Below are positions 52,687-62,969 of a stretch of DNA of 64,000 bases, piece by piece (the first letter of the stretch is position 1; each line of letters starts with the position of its first letter). The stretch spans positions 20,787,915 through 20,851,914 of the forward strand of contig CAIIXF020000001.1 of the NCBI GenBank assembly GCA_903813345.2, given 5' to 3'. Made by a program: the position numbers and the translations under genes. Under the pieces are notes generated by a model that was given only the letters and a program-made list of their open reading frames with translations, was not told where the DNA came from and did not search any database. Source of the DNA: Owenia fusiformis. Lineage: Eukaryota > Annelida > Polychaeta > Sabellida > Oweniidae.

Positions 52687-53747
52687 CTTTCAAAATCTCA
52701 TGCAATGAAATCAGTAAAGTGTGATGAAAACAGAGGAAAATCAAACACGTGTGACTTTGGCGGTATAAATTTTTTATCACGTGACCAAATATAAAAATCA
52801 TTGATTGATAGAAGAGCGACAAACAATTCTAAATTTATAATAAAATCTAGAGTTTCTATTGATGCAATTTAAATTGAAAAACTTATAAAATTATTAAGTA
52901 TTCAACGAATAGGTATATGCCCATGTTTGTTACTTCGTCATTGCGCAAAACAATTATTTGATATTAAGAGATCTCCAAGGGAGTGAAAATAACAGCAATA
53001 TGTTGAAAATGTAAAGACATACGAAATCACTATATTATTCACTGACAATGGGTTTTCAGCATATACCAAAAAATTTATTTTCGTCTTTTATTTGTTTTAT
53101 AGTTTAATTAAATCAATAAAATATATTCATTTGTCAAACTTTAGATTTTATAGATTTATTTCGATTAGCAGAAAGTTTGTCATTTCAACACTATTTTTAT
53201 TTCTCTTCATATTTTCATAATTTTCTAAAGTTTTATCATTTATATGCGATAATGAACAAGCTTAATACAAGTTATGGATACCGGAACAACAAAAGGTACA
53301 TCTGTTACTCGAGTCTCTAGCCAATACTTGGCTAGAGGGGATTTCATCTGAATACTGTGAACTCTATTTGAAAAAAGTATGCCGGGGTGTCATAAATTTA
53401 TTGAATATTTTAAAAATCGCCAGATAAATAAATCATTAATCAAACCGGACCCAGCTCAAATCCTTGATGAGATATGACATGATTTCATCAGGATTTCGTC
53501 TAAAATTAAAACAAAATGGCTCCAAGAAAAATGGCGATGTTCGAAAACTGGACGAAATGTCGTTAACGTCTGACATTAGTAACCGGCTGTAAATTCTAAG
53601 TTAGCGATTCAGAAGATGTGAACTAATACACTGATCACTTTATGTGTGTTTTGGGATTTTTGGTGAGGTAATAAGACCAAAACTCGCAATTCAAATTGTG
53701 ATGTGGAAAAATGGCGGACATATGATTTCAAATTTTATGATTACGAC
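52687..53747. promoter_or_regulatory. Divergent promoter region between PPM1G and the dicistronic unit
   Basis: About 1.06 kb between the two start codons. Two CACGTG E-boxes (52746-52751 and 52778-52783) lie 60-97 nt upstream of the PPM1G ATG; the second reads TCACGTGACC, close to the palindromic USF/MITF-type site. On the other side AAAATGGCGG at 53708-53717 matches a YY1-type initiator element 31-40 nt upstream of the ATG at 53748. No TATA box is obvious. Confidence 0.5.
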
Positions 53748-55810
53748 ATGACCAGTTGTACATGCAGGAATATACCTGTACTGGAAGGCCACGATACAGT
53801 GGCCTTAGAAGAAGGTAATACATCTGAAGTTTATTGTTCACTTGAAATTTATTCCTATGACTTTTAGTAAATTATTCATCCTGTAAATTATTTTAAAGTA
53901 ATAACTCAATTATCGCCCACTAAAAATGTAATGGGGGCCAAAAAATATAGATTGAATTCTAAGATCTAATTTTTTATTTCCGAAACTAGTTCATATGGTT
54001 AAAATAAGGAAATTTTGTGATGTAACCACGTGTCTACTTACCAGTATGTTCTACGTCATCTATCAGACTATGTTATATTGTGAAACTCAGCTAAACACGA
54101 CACTGAATGCAACAACATATCGATATTGATCTTAGCAGAAATTGTTGAAATTCAGATCGTCCATTTTGCCAGTCACTTGTCTGATCATGTGTCTAGTTAC
54201 TAGTTGATATAATGTGACTTGTGATGTGTCACTCAACCATGTCTTCAAAGAAAGATATTAATTTATTAGATTTAGAAAATGGTTTTCGGACATCTAGGGG
54301 AAGTGGTCCTAATTATCGCTCGGTCCTAATTATCGCACGATTGTCCTAAATAGCTAAAATATACACCCACCATCTTTTAAACCAGTGTTACGAAAAACAG
54401 TTCAACACCATTACTCCCAATCTTCATGATTTATTCATATATTTAGAAATATCTCTTCATTTTTTGAGAATTGTTTACTTCCACTATTATCATGTATGCT
54501 ATTGCGCAAAAAGTGAAATTCGTCTGACAAAGTTTGACCCTCCTCCAAATAAAGACAGAAAAGTTATTGTATAATGGATATTTTGTTGATATTTTACACT
54601 AAAACTGATTGAAAAATGATTATAGCATATGTATGTATCTGTTATAAACAGAGAAATGTATACAGTATCGTGAAATGATATCTGAAACACAACTATGCGA
54701 TAATTAGGACGACTGCGCGATAATTAGGACCACCACACATGCGAGTCCAAGGGGTCTTAAAGTGTTAGCGTTCGGAGATTGAGAAATGTCAAACACTACT
54801 TAAATTTTAGAAGAAAGGTTGATCTTTCATCTCATATTCTCAAAGTAAGTTGAAGTTATCATATTTGAAATCGTCAGTAGTTTTCCAGAGTACCCGTGCG
54901 GTGATAAGACCATTTCCCCTACTGCTGAATACAGAAGAAAATATTCCAAGATAGCGATGTCAAATATTATAAGAAGGGCTGCTGAAGCTACTGACTATTT
55001 AAAATCAACTTTATTCAAGATATTACGTTCGCTACTTTGTTCAATTCCGGAAATCTCCAAGGTGCTACAAATAGGAAATTATTTCGATTTATATTTTATA
55101 ACCTCAGAATACTGCCTTCAGTGTCGTGTTTAACTGAGTTTTACAATGTAACATAGTCCGATAGATGACATAGAACATACTGGTAAGTATATACATGGTT
55201 ACATCACAACATTTCTTTATTCCAACCATATGAACTGGTTTCCGAAATAAAAATTAGACCGTTATGCCAGCCATTACCACCATAGGCCAAGGGAAAGTAG
55301 TATTAATGAAGATCTTCCATGTTGAGGTTGTACTACTTTCCTTTAGCCTATGGCCATTACAGGCCCATCTTTGGATAATGTTGATATTGCAATTCCATGA
55401 TGTAGGCATCCAAATGTCCCAAAATTTATGTATTTGTCATGCATTTGCTGTTGATATTGAATGATAAAAAATGAACACTGAAAATGAGTGCCGAAAAAAA
55501 TGAACGCAGTTCTTTTCGGAATTTTCATGTGAATTGCGCATTATATCATGCATTTGCTTTGAATATTCTTGTTACCCCCTTTATATACCTCCTATAATTT
55601 ATCTTATTTCCAGATGTAGGACCTGGTAAACGGAAAGCTGATGATGTTGAAGTTGAAAAGTCAGTACCAACCACAGAGACAAAAGCTAACAAACGTGTTG
55701 TACAGGATGGTTACTCGTGGTGGACATGTATGATGTATGATATGCCCATGGAGAAAACAAAACCACACAGTGTACCTAAGACTAATCAACAGAACGGAAA
55801 TAAAGACTAG
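53748..55810 (+). CDS. 87-residue ORF of unknown function, first cistron of a probable dicistronic unit
   Basis: Exons 53748-53814 and 55614-55810 (phase 1 junction, GTAATA donor, TTTCCAG acceptor). The protein starts MTSCTCRNIPVLEGHD and ends in a charged, Asn/Lys-rich tail. A basic patch (GPGKRKADDVEVEK) could be a nuclear localisation signal, and the most distinctive segment is GYSWWTCMMYDMP, an aromatic/Met cluster. No signal peptide, transmembrane segment or known domain. I do not recognise it. The stop TAG lies 14 nt before the ATG of the CYB5RL ORF in the same exon. Splicing in phase, open frame across the intron and compositional coherence favour a real protein over a chance ORF. Confidence 0.62.
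53964..55260. mobile_element. 1.3-kb foldback element with about 150-bp arms
   Basis: The left arm (about 53,964-54,113) and right arm (about 55,111-55,260) are reverse complements with scattered mismatches: TTTCCGAAACTAGTTCATAT against ATATGAACTGGTTTCCGAAA, and ACTTACCAGTATGTTCTA against AGAACATACTGGTAAGT. The centre holds the MITE at 54297-54919. No ORF of note. Confidence 0.8.
54297..54919. mobile_element. TA-flanked MITE nested in the foldback element
   Basis: The left end GGGGAAGTGGTCCTAATTAT and right end GATAAGACCATTTCCCC are inverted, TA abuts both (54295-54296 and 54920-54921), and subterminal GTCCTAATTATCGC blocks recur in both orientations (54,305-54,345; 54,697-54,735). TA target and repeated subterminal motifs fit a Tc1/mariner-type non-autonomous element. 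Confidence 0.8.
55268..55362. mobile_element. Short hairpin element
   Basis: CCATAGGCCAAGGGAAAGTAGTA is matched in inverse by TACTACTTTCCTTTAGCCTATGG about 45 bp later, written here only as position and core: both cores contain GGGAAAGTAGTA or its inverse. A compact foldback of about 95 bp, immediately beyond the right arm of the larger inverted repeat. Confidence 0.7.
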
Positions 55811-55824
55811 ATATACAAAGTTAT

Positions 55825-56157
55825 ATGGAGTTTGAAAGTAAAATAAGTGTCAAAGAAGAGGAATTAGGTTCCCAAAATGTCCTGTGGGTACCATCTTCAG
55901 TTATTACTAGTATTGCAGCACAATCATCAAATGTTGATACATCTGATGATTTAAAGTGTGAAACTACAAATCAAAATATTGTGAATAATGTTGTGGATTA
56001 TGACTTACCAGATCCCCCTGAAGAGCCTCTACAGTCAGACTGCTGTGGAACTGGTTGTTCCCCTTGTGTTTTTGACATTTATGATCAGGACATGAAACTC
56101 TGGGAAAAACAGTGCCAAAGGATTAAATCAGGAGAAAAAACTGCTTGCTTCAAAAAT
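55825..56157 (+). CDS. CYB5RL: CYB5RL exon 1 with oxidoreductase-like N-terminal domain
   Basis: 111 codons, phase 0 end. About 60 residues of Ser/Val/Asn-rich lead precede LPDPPEEPLQSDCCGTGC and VFDIYDQDMKLWEK, the small Cys-rich domain found at the N-terminus of CYB5RL and in OXLD1. No signal peptide or membrane anchor is apparent, unlike classical CYB5R3 or CYB5R1. Confidence 0.9.
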
Positions 56158-57410
56158 GTAAGTTCAATTTAAATACTGTGCAAACATGAAATCAGTTATT
56201 TTTTCCATCATTGTAAGTGCACCCACCTGAAACCCATTTGGTCTCCTTCCTCATTGAAAAGTGTGAAAAATATACAAGTAACAAGAAACAGAATTGTGAA
56301 GAGAATTTAGCACATAAATTCTGAGAAGACGTAAATTATACCTTTTCATTGCAACAATCTCTCTGCACAGTGTTTACAAGTAGTTGTGGTGGAACTCACC
56401 AAACTATTTACAAAAATGGCACCATTTCAATAACAAAATGGGCCAAAGGTACGACCATCAAGTTTTCATTAAAATCATCAATATAATTCCTCACTTTTGT
56501 TATGTAAACAGAACATTAAAAACAGGAAACATCTGCACTTTTAATTGTTCAGTTAACAAAACAATATTGAGGATCTGTTTTGGTTATTCTAAGATTGTGA
56601 AGATTCTACCTGCAACTCTTGAAATCATGGAATCTGAGAATGCTCCATTTTGTTAATAAAACTGATTCGTTTTCACAACCAGAATTCCATCACATCACGG
56701 TGCTTTAGAATTTGAACATTGTTAAGCACCTGTTGAAAATTCATTTGCACATACATGTACCTAATAGTATTGGGTTGTGATATTTTGACATTTTTTGATA
56801 TTTTCTATTTGGTTCACTAATGCACATGATTGAGGTAACAACTATTGGATTATACTGCCATGTATGCTACACATGTCTTCACATACACAATAGATTTAGG
56901 ATTCTATTTCCAGACTCATCCAGTTATTTCTACCTCAACGTATACTCCATTTACAATAGAAAGTATCCACCGAGAAAGTCATGATTCATTCATATACAGA
57001 TTCCCACTTCCTCAGAATACATCTCTTGGACTTACTGTTGGACAGCACATTATACTCAGGTAAGGAGAGTCATCCTTTTTCAGCAAATTGAAATTAGAAA
57101 ATGATCAAATCAAAATTGTATATGGGTTATGGGATGCTTTTTAAAGGAATATTCCTTTCAAGGTACTATCGCTTGTCACTCATCTGTTCAATCACATATG
57201 ATAATGACATTTCATAAAAAGTTGACTGCTTTTTTCAATGAATGAATGAAATTCTTTGTTTCTAGCAAAACTGTACCACACTCCTTGGGGTCAGGCCCGT
57301 AAGACACTTTTTTCCAAGGGGGGTGCGGTTTTAACTAAAGAGAAAATAAAGTTGTCAATTTTTTGCCCCGTAAATCAAATTGCGGAAGTCAAAGGGGGGG
57401 GGGGGGTCAG

Positions 57411-57445
<35 letters not shown>

Positions 57446-60400
57446 GAGTTACTCCCTATATTGGGGCCACTCAGCTTATTTTGTAGTATCTTACAGTATT
57501 GTTTTCATATTGTTTTTAGACTAAATATTGTATGAGCAATTTGGAGAAACGCTGTAATATGGGGAGGGTGTACTCCAAGGGCATAAATCCCGAGAACTTT
57601 TACCAGTTCAAGATCACATTCAGTGATTTCTGGACCCTTTCAAGGTATTTTAATTGAAATAGAATCTATTTATAAGAAATTCAGATTTTTCAATCATTTT
57701 CTTCTTAGGGGAGCGAGGGGGCAGCAAGGAATTCAAGATGCTCTCTGGTTAATTCTGAGCACTTTTAATGTGTTTGAGTAAAAAAAAATACTTTAGTTTT
57801 TGGGGTGCGCTGCCAGAAATTTTTATGATTTCATAATGTCACTTGTTGACTTCTAGGCACTTTTAATGTGTTTAAAATTAACAAATGCAACTTCCAAACT
57901 TGTGAGGAGTGACCCACTCCCCCTAGAAAATTTTACACTTTTGAGATCTTATTTGGTGCTTTCTGGGCAATTTTAACGTGAATGAGTCGATAAAAAAATG
58001 TGAATTTTTCTTCAAACTCTTTTTGGGGGTATCAAAGAGAATGAGAGGGTGAAGTGGGATGGAGTGCCAGAGGGGGAGCAAAGGTTTGTCCCCAAGAAAC
58101 ATTGACCATATCAAGGTGCCATTTGATGATGTCTGGGCACTTTAAAAATGTCTGAGATAATACATGAAATTCAGAATTTTCTCTATTGTTTGGTAGGAGA
58201 TGTGAGGGGTGGCCAACTCTTCTAGGAAATTTTACAATTTTAAGATGATATTTGGTGCTTTTGGGCACCCTTTAAGTGTATGACTCAATCAATAAAAAAC
58301 AATTACATTTTTTCAATTTTGGGGGGTTGTTAAAGGGGGGAGCCAGAGGGGGAGGTGGGATTAGGGTGCTAGAGGGGGAGCAAGTGTTTGTCCCCCATAT
58401 CTGCCCCCCAGAAACATTGACCATATCAAGGTGCCATTTGATGATGTCTGGGCACTTTAAAAGTGTCTGAGACAATGCATGAAATAAATTCAGAATTTTT
58501 GTCAATTGTTTTGTGGGGGATGTGAGGGGTGGCCTACTTCCCTGGAAAATTTTACAATTTTAAGATGTTATTTGATGCTTTCTGGGCACTTTCGAAGTGA
58601 ATGACTCAATAAAAAATATGAAAAAATCACAATATTTTGGGGGATGTTAAGGGGGAAGGGGGAGGTGGGGTGGGGATGCAAGAGGGCGAGTTAGTGTTAG
58701 TCTCCCAGAATCATTGACTATATCAAGGAGCTATTTGATGATGTCTGGGCACTTTACATGTGTCTGAGATGATACATAAAATAAATTCTAAACTTTTCAA
58801 TTGTTTTGTTTTGGGTGTGAGGGATGGCCCACTCCCCCTAGAAAATTTTACAATTTTAAAACGCTATTTAGTGCTCTCTTGGCGCTTTCAAAGTGTATGA
58901 GTCAATCACAATTTTTTTCAATTTTTTTGGAGGGGTGTCAAGGGGGGCGGGGTGCCAGAGGGGGAGGTGGGGAGGGGTGGGGATCCCGAGGGGGAGCAAG
59001 TGTTAGTCCCCCAGAACCGTTTACTATATCAAGGAGCTATGTGATGATGTCTTGGCACTTGGGCACTTTAAAAGTGTCTGAGACAATACATAAAATAAAT
59101 TCAGAACTTTTCCATTGCATTGAGGGGGTTGTGAGGGATGGCCTACTCCCTCTAGGAAATTTTACAATTTTAAGATGCTATTTGGTGCTTTCTGGGCACT
59201 TTAAAAGTGTATGAGACGATGAAAAAAAATTACCCAAAAAAATATTTTTCAAAAAAAAAATTAAAAATTTTTTTAAAAATTTTTTGGGGGGTGTCAAAGG
59301 GGGGTGCGGTCGCACCCATCGCACCCCCCCATCTGACGGCCCTGGGGTGTATTTCACTCCCTTCAGTTTGGAGAAAAGTAATTCATTCATATGTATGTAC
59401 TGTGTTTATCTCAGCAGTAAATATGAACCATTTGCTTCATCCATGTCTTCAATGTTGTCTTGTCTTCAGGGGCCAGGTGAATGGCAGATATATCACAAGA
59501 CAGTACACACCTATAAGTGACCTCAAGGCCTTAGGCTACTTTGATATTCTAATCAAGGTACAACATAAAATTGTGTTTCAAGAGTATATATTAAACTTCA
59601 CAAATGCCTCAAATAAAGATACATTTAAAAGATGTCACTAGGGTAAATTATTCAATGGACTCTGTACTGCACCCTTGGTCCAAGGGTATAGCGTGTCAGC
59701 CATTTGAAATAACTAAATGGATCAAGATGATAATTGAACATATTGCTCTCCAATTGTTTTGTTGATGGCGTTCAATATTCGGTATCTGTAACAAATGGCA
59801 GGTGGTGACATTTTGCAGTTTCAGTTATAGCTGTTCAAATATGATACTGTCTTTTACATTCTTAGCTAGGTTACATTTTCCAATTCTTATTTTTTAGGTT
59901 TATCCTAAGGGTGAGATGTCCCAATATGTTAAAACCTGGAGAGTGGGGGACATATTGGAATGGAGGGGTCCATATGGGACATTTACATACAAGTCTAATA
60001 CAGTAAGTGGATGTACTAAACAAGTAGTTTTTGGCCTTACACAGTGAGCCTATGGGATTGACCAGGTGTCCGTTCGTTGGTCCCTCTGTTGGCCTGTCCG
60101 TCCATCCGTCCATCCGTCCGTCACATATTTATTTCATCTGTCTATCTGTATTGTATTGTATTTTATGTATATGTATTTGTTTTATTTACTGCCGCACTGG
60201 AGTTTTCCATTGTGCCACTGATTAAAAGGTGTTTGGCAAATAAATAAATAAAATAAAAATTGGCCGCACAAATTAAAACTGCTATTCCGATTGAGTCATA
60301 TCCACATTCATTTTATGCATATCCATTATGCCTATTTGACCTATCATCGCCATTTCCCAAGTTCGCCCGGTTTCCGAGAAATTGCTGATTTTGACGTAAA

Positions 60401-62969
60401 AAAAAGTAAAAATAAGTTATTTTTCAACTTGCTTCAATTTGACCAAATCGTCTACAAGTTGCCAGGAGTTCAAGTCTGACCTTAGTTTTGAGATTTGACC
60501 TTCAGTCACCTTCTAAAGGTCAAAAAAGTTGATTTTTCTAATTGATTATTTGGATGTAAATTTTGGTCACCTTAATCACAAAAGACCTACTGAGCTCTGA
60601 ATAAGTAAAATGTTCAAGGTCAAAGGTCCTCAAACTAGGTCACAAACTGTGCTATCTAAGTTTCTCAAAGTTCGAGACTACAAATCAAAATCAATAATTT
60701 TGTTTGAAAATCAGAATATACATTCCTCTGAAGGTTCTACACTGTGTGAGCAAAGGACCGTGGGTCCTTCATTGTTATGTCACCACAGTCTCCAACCTTT
60801 TTCTGGACGGTGGTTGGTGTTTGGAGTTTGGTGGTCGGTGTTCAAATTTCTGTGTTTGCCATCTGTAACAAATGGCAGGTGGTGAAATTTTGCATGTTCA
60901 TGCCTTGTTACTGCTTGGAGTATTTACCATTACATTAGATCTCAGAGAAAAGTCCTTTTTAGAATGTTTTTTTATGGCGTAATATATGACCAAAAGTTTT
61001 ATTCTGTTCATTGTTAAAAGACAGAAATCGTGTACTGATTGAGGTCTTTGGCAATAGCCCGAATAAAATTTGAAGGCATATATTTGACATAAATCATTAA
61101 ATCGAGGTGTTTGTTTTACGATTCTAATATGATAAACAGACGAGATACACAACGATTTGCATTTATGAATTTTAGCGGTCATACATACTCCATATATACT
61201 CCAATATAGACCAGTAAATCAAATTCATAAATGCAAATAGTTGTGTTACATGTCTGTTTATCATATAATATAATATTATAATATTAGAATCATAACAAAG
61301 ACCACAATTTTATGACTTATGTCAAATATATGACCTCAAATTTTATTCTGGCCATTGCCAAAGACCTCAATCGCTACGCCATTATTCTGTGCAAATTTCA
61401 TGAGGATTGGGTAAAATCTGAAGAAATGCCAGATACTTTTACCTTATTTATTGATCACCCTGTATTACGCCATAAATCATAAAACCTTGGTCTTTATTCC
61501 TTAAATAACTCAACACATTGTACAACCAAAAGTGTGTGACACATTCTTGGTGAATATTGGTGGTAGTATTCAAATATTCTTGAAAGCAGATCAATTTGTA
61601 GACTTGTTTGTTAATGATAAACTTTAAACCTTCCCTGGGGCCTTGTTTATCACACACAAAAAGGTGTTATGCATGATTAACATTTAACATCCTCTTTCAC
61701 TACTGTTGTACTGGGTTATAGGTGGATGTTTGCTCTGGCGGGATAAAAACATTGTGACCATGTTTCAAACAGTTAAGAGACTCATTTTAATTCTCAGGGC
61801 TGCCTCATGTTGTGCCAAACCTTGACCAAATTATTTTTATTACAGTATCGCCATCTATTGTTAGTAGCTGCAGGCACAGGCATTGCTCCAATGGTACAAG
61901 TTATACAAGACATACTTGAGAATGAAGAAGATGAAACATTTATTCGACTGGTTTTCTCTGTAAAGACCTACCAAGATATTATATTGAAGGATCTACTAAA
62001 GAAATGGCAGTGTTACTGGAATTTCACTGTTACTTATGTTATAAGCCAGGTAATCGATAAAACAAATAGCAGAATTGACTGAAAAGGGAATCAACCCCCT
62101 TATTCTATGCGTACCATAGTGGAGGGTGGACTTTCTTTTCAGCACAGTTTTATTATCTGTTCCTGTGGCTTTGGTCAAGAGGTAAACCAAAACACTATGT
62201 CAGTGAAAACATGATCAAAGTATGCAATGAGGGAGGGGATTAGAGTCTGGAACATTTGGTGAAGCCTATCAGATTTATTATTATGCCTGTATGTCTAGCG
62301 ATGATTCCTTCATTCATTTGCAAAACACCTTAGATTGTTTGTTATTTTACACATTTTGAGGAATTTAATTGAACCAATAATTTCATAAAGTGCTCCCTTT
62401 TAGCTTTATAATGTTCCTTGGTTGATTTGCCTGGCATAGAAGGTTGTTTTTTACATTAAACTTAAAACAAACAGTTTCATTTAATTAGATCCAAATTAAG
62501 TTAGTTAAGTTATTTAAGATACTAACTTGCTGTATGTCAATAACAGGACAAAAATAACAATGGTTTCACAATTTATAGTCTTGCTTCAAGCTCCCCCCCC
62601 CCCTCCTGCACACCCCACTATGCAAGTCTAGCGATGAGGTAGATAAAGAGGGGGAGGGCTAAGAGACTTGGGGCAAGGCTAAATTTGAGACATTGTATTA
62701 ATCAACTAAAACATTTATGATATGCAATAACAATTACATTCTTATTTTAATTTTTCTTAATTTTCTCCATTTAGGATCCTACATGTATTGGGAAATATGG
62801 AGAAGATATCCACATTGGCAGAATTACTGAGGACTTTCTCGTGGCAGAGTTAGATAAATGTGTGGGATCAAAACTCATATTGATATGTGGTACCAAGTCA
62901 TTTGATAAAGATATTGTGAATTATGTCCGTAGATATGGTATACAAAAAGACAATTATTTTAGATTTTAA
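55825..62969 (+). CDS. CYB5RL: NADH-cytochrome b5 reductase-like protein (CYB5RL type), second cistron
   Basis: Flavoprotein of the ferredoxin-NADP reductase superfamily that would pass electrons from NADH through FAD to a one-electron acceptor. Exons 55825-56157, 56914-57059, 59470-59557, 59898-60002, 61846-62049 and 62775-62969; 1,071 nt, 356 residues, phases close; human CYB5RL is about 315. N-terminal oxidoreductase-like motif DLPDPPEEP, DCCGTGCSPCVFDIYDQD; FAD motif RQYTPIS; GEMSQY (the GxMS motif that contacts FAD); GPYG; NAD motif AAGTGIAPM; C-terminal YFRF. The CGP motif usual near the C-terminus reads ICGT. An in-frame stop (TAA at 55801) precedes the ATG, so translation must start at or after 55825, in the same exon as the first cistron's stop. 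Confidence 0.9.
56158..56913. other. CYB5RL intron 1, no recognisable feature
   Basis: AT-rich; a 90-codon open frame at 56384-56656 has no coding character that I recognise. Confidence 0.5.
56914..60002 (+). CDS. CYB5RL: CYB5RL FAD-binding half (three exons)
   Basis: Exons 56914-57059, 59470-59557 and 59898-60002. The translation gives YTPFTIESIHRESHDSFIYR, LGLTVGQHIILR, GRYITRQYTPIS, YFDILIK, VYPKGEMSQYVKTWRVGD and EWRGPYGTFTY. These are the beta-barrel landmarks of cytochrome b5 reductases in correct order. The 2.4-kb intron between the first two exons is filled by a repeat element. Confidence 0.92.
57292..59344. mobile_element. 2-kb element with five about 300-bp G-rich tandem repeats
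   Basis: The left end CAGGCCCGTAAGACAC and right end GACGGCCCTG are inverted and resemble the CAGGCCCGTAGCCAG family seen in agrin. Five internal units begin near 57899, 58198, 58518, 58816 and 59130 (each at TGTGAGG(A/G)(A/G)TGGCC or close) and share AAATTTTACAATTTTAAGA, TTTCTGGGCACTTT and AGGGGGAGCAAGTGTT. No transposase. The right end contains GGGGTGCGGTCGCACCC, a short palindrome. Confidence 0.75.
57394..57444. repeat. Long G tract (13 G, short gap, 33 G)
   Basis: Runs of 13 G (57394-57406) and 33 G (57412-57444), separated by TCAGC, near the left end of the element. A homopolymer this long is prone to slippage and can fold as a G-quadruplex; its exact length in the assembly is uncertain. 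Confidence 0.85.
60044..60258 (+). mobile_element. SINE- or LINE-end-like repeat with A-rich tail
   Basis: Contains a GTCCGTCCATCCGTCC microsatellite-like section, a unique middle, and a 3' tail of AAATAAATAAATAAAATAAA, the structure of a retroposed element. No promoter boxes identified with confidence. Confidence 0.5.
61025..61375. repeat. Inverted repeat (foldback), arms about 140 bp
   Basis: The left arm contains GATTGAGGTCTTTGGCAAT and TGCATTTATGAATTT; the right arm contains their inverses (ATTGCCAAAGACCTCAATC, AATTCATAAATGCA). The loop is about 40 bp with an ATATACTCCA repeat. Non-coding. Confidence 0.8.
61846..62969 (+). CDS. CYB5RL: CYB5RL NAD-binding half (two exons)
   Basis: Exons 61846-62049 and 62775-62969. 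The translation gives YRHLLLVAAGTGIAPM, the nucleotide-binding GTGIAP loop, FIRLVFSVKTYQDIILKD, then IHIGRITEDFL, LILICGTKSFDKDI and the C-terminal YFRF. In most cytochrome b5 reductases the C-terminal motif is CGP; here Pro is Thr. Stop TAA at 62967. No clear AATAAA follows within the window; ATTAAA variants occur near 63127 and 63451. Confidence 0.92.

Larger units (their letters stand above)
53815..55613. other. Intron filled by a large inverted repeat
   Basis: Occupied mostly by the inverted repeat at 53964-55260 with its nested MITE, plus the small hairpin element at 55268-55362. The remaining 55,370-55,613 shows nothing. Confidence 0.6.
60003..61845. other. CYB5RL intron 4 with SINE-like and foldback repeats
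   Basis: Holds the A-rich-tailed repeat at 60044-60258, a repeat match at 60778-60894 and the inverted repeat at 61025-61375. The interval 60,470-60,640 has several AGGTCA-like half sites. The rest is unassigned. Confidence 0.55.

Noticed and set aside
57256-57447. 63-codon ORF ending in a Gly run
   Set aside because: The Gly run is the poly(G) tract; no splice or domain support.
61845-62190. Minus-strand and read-through open frames around the CYB5RL NAD exon
   Set aside because: The plus-strand exon carries the AAGTGIAPM motif and correct phase; the others are shadows.
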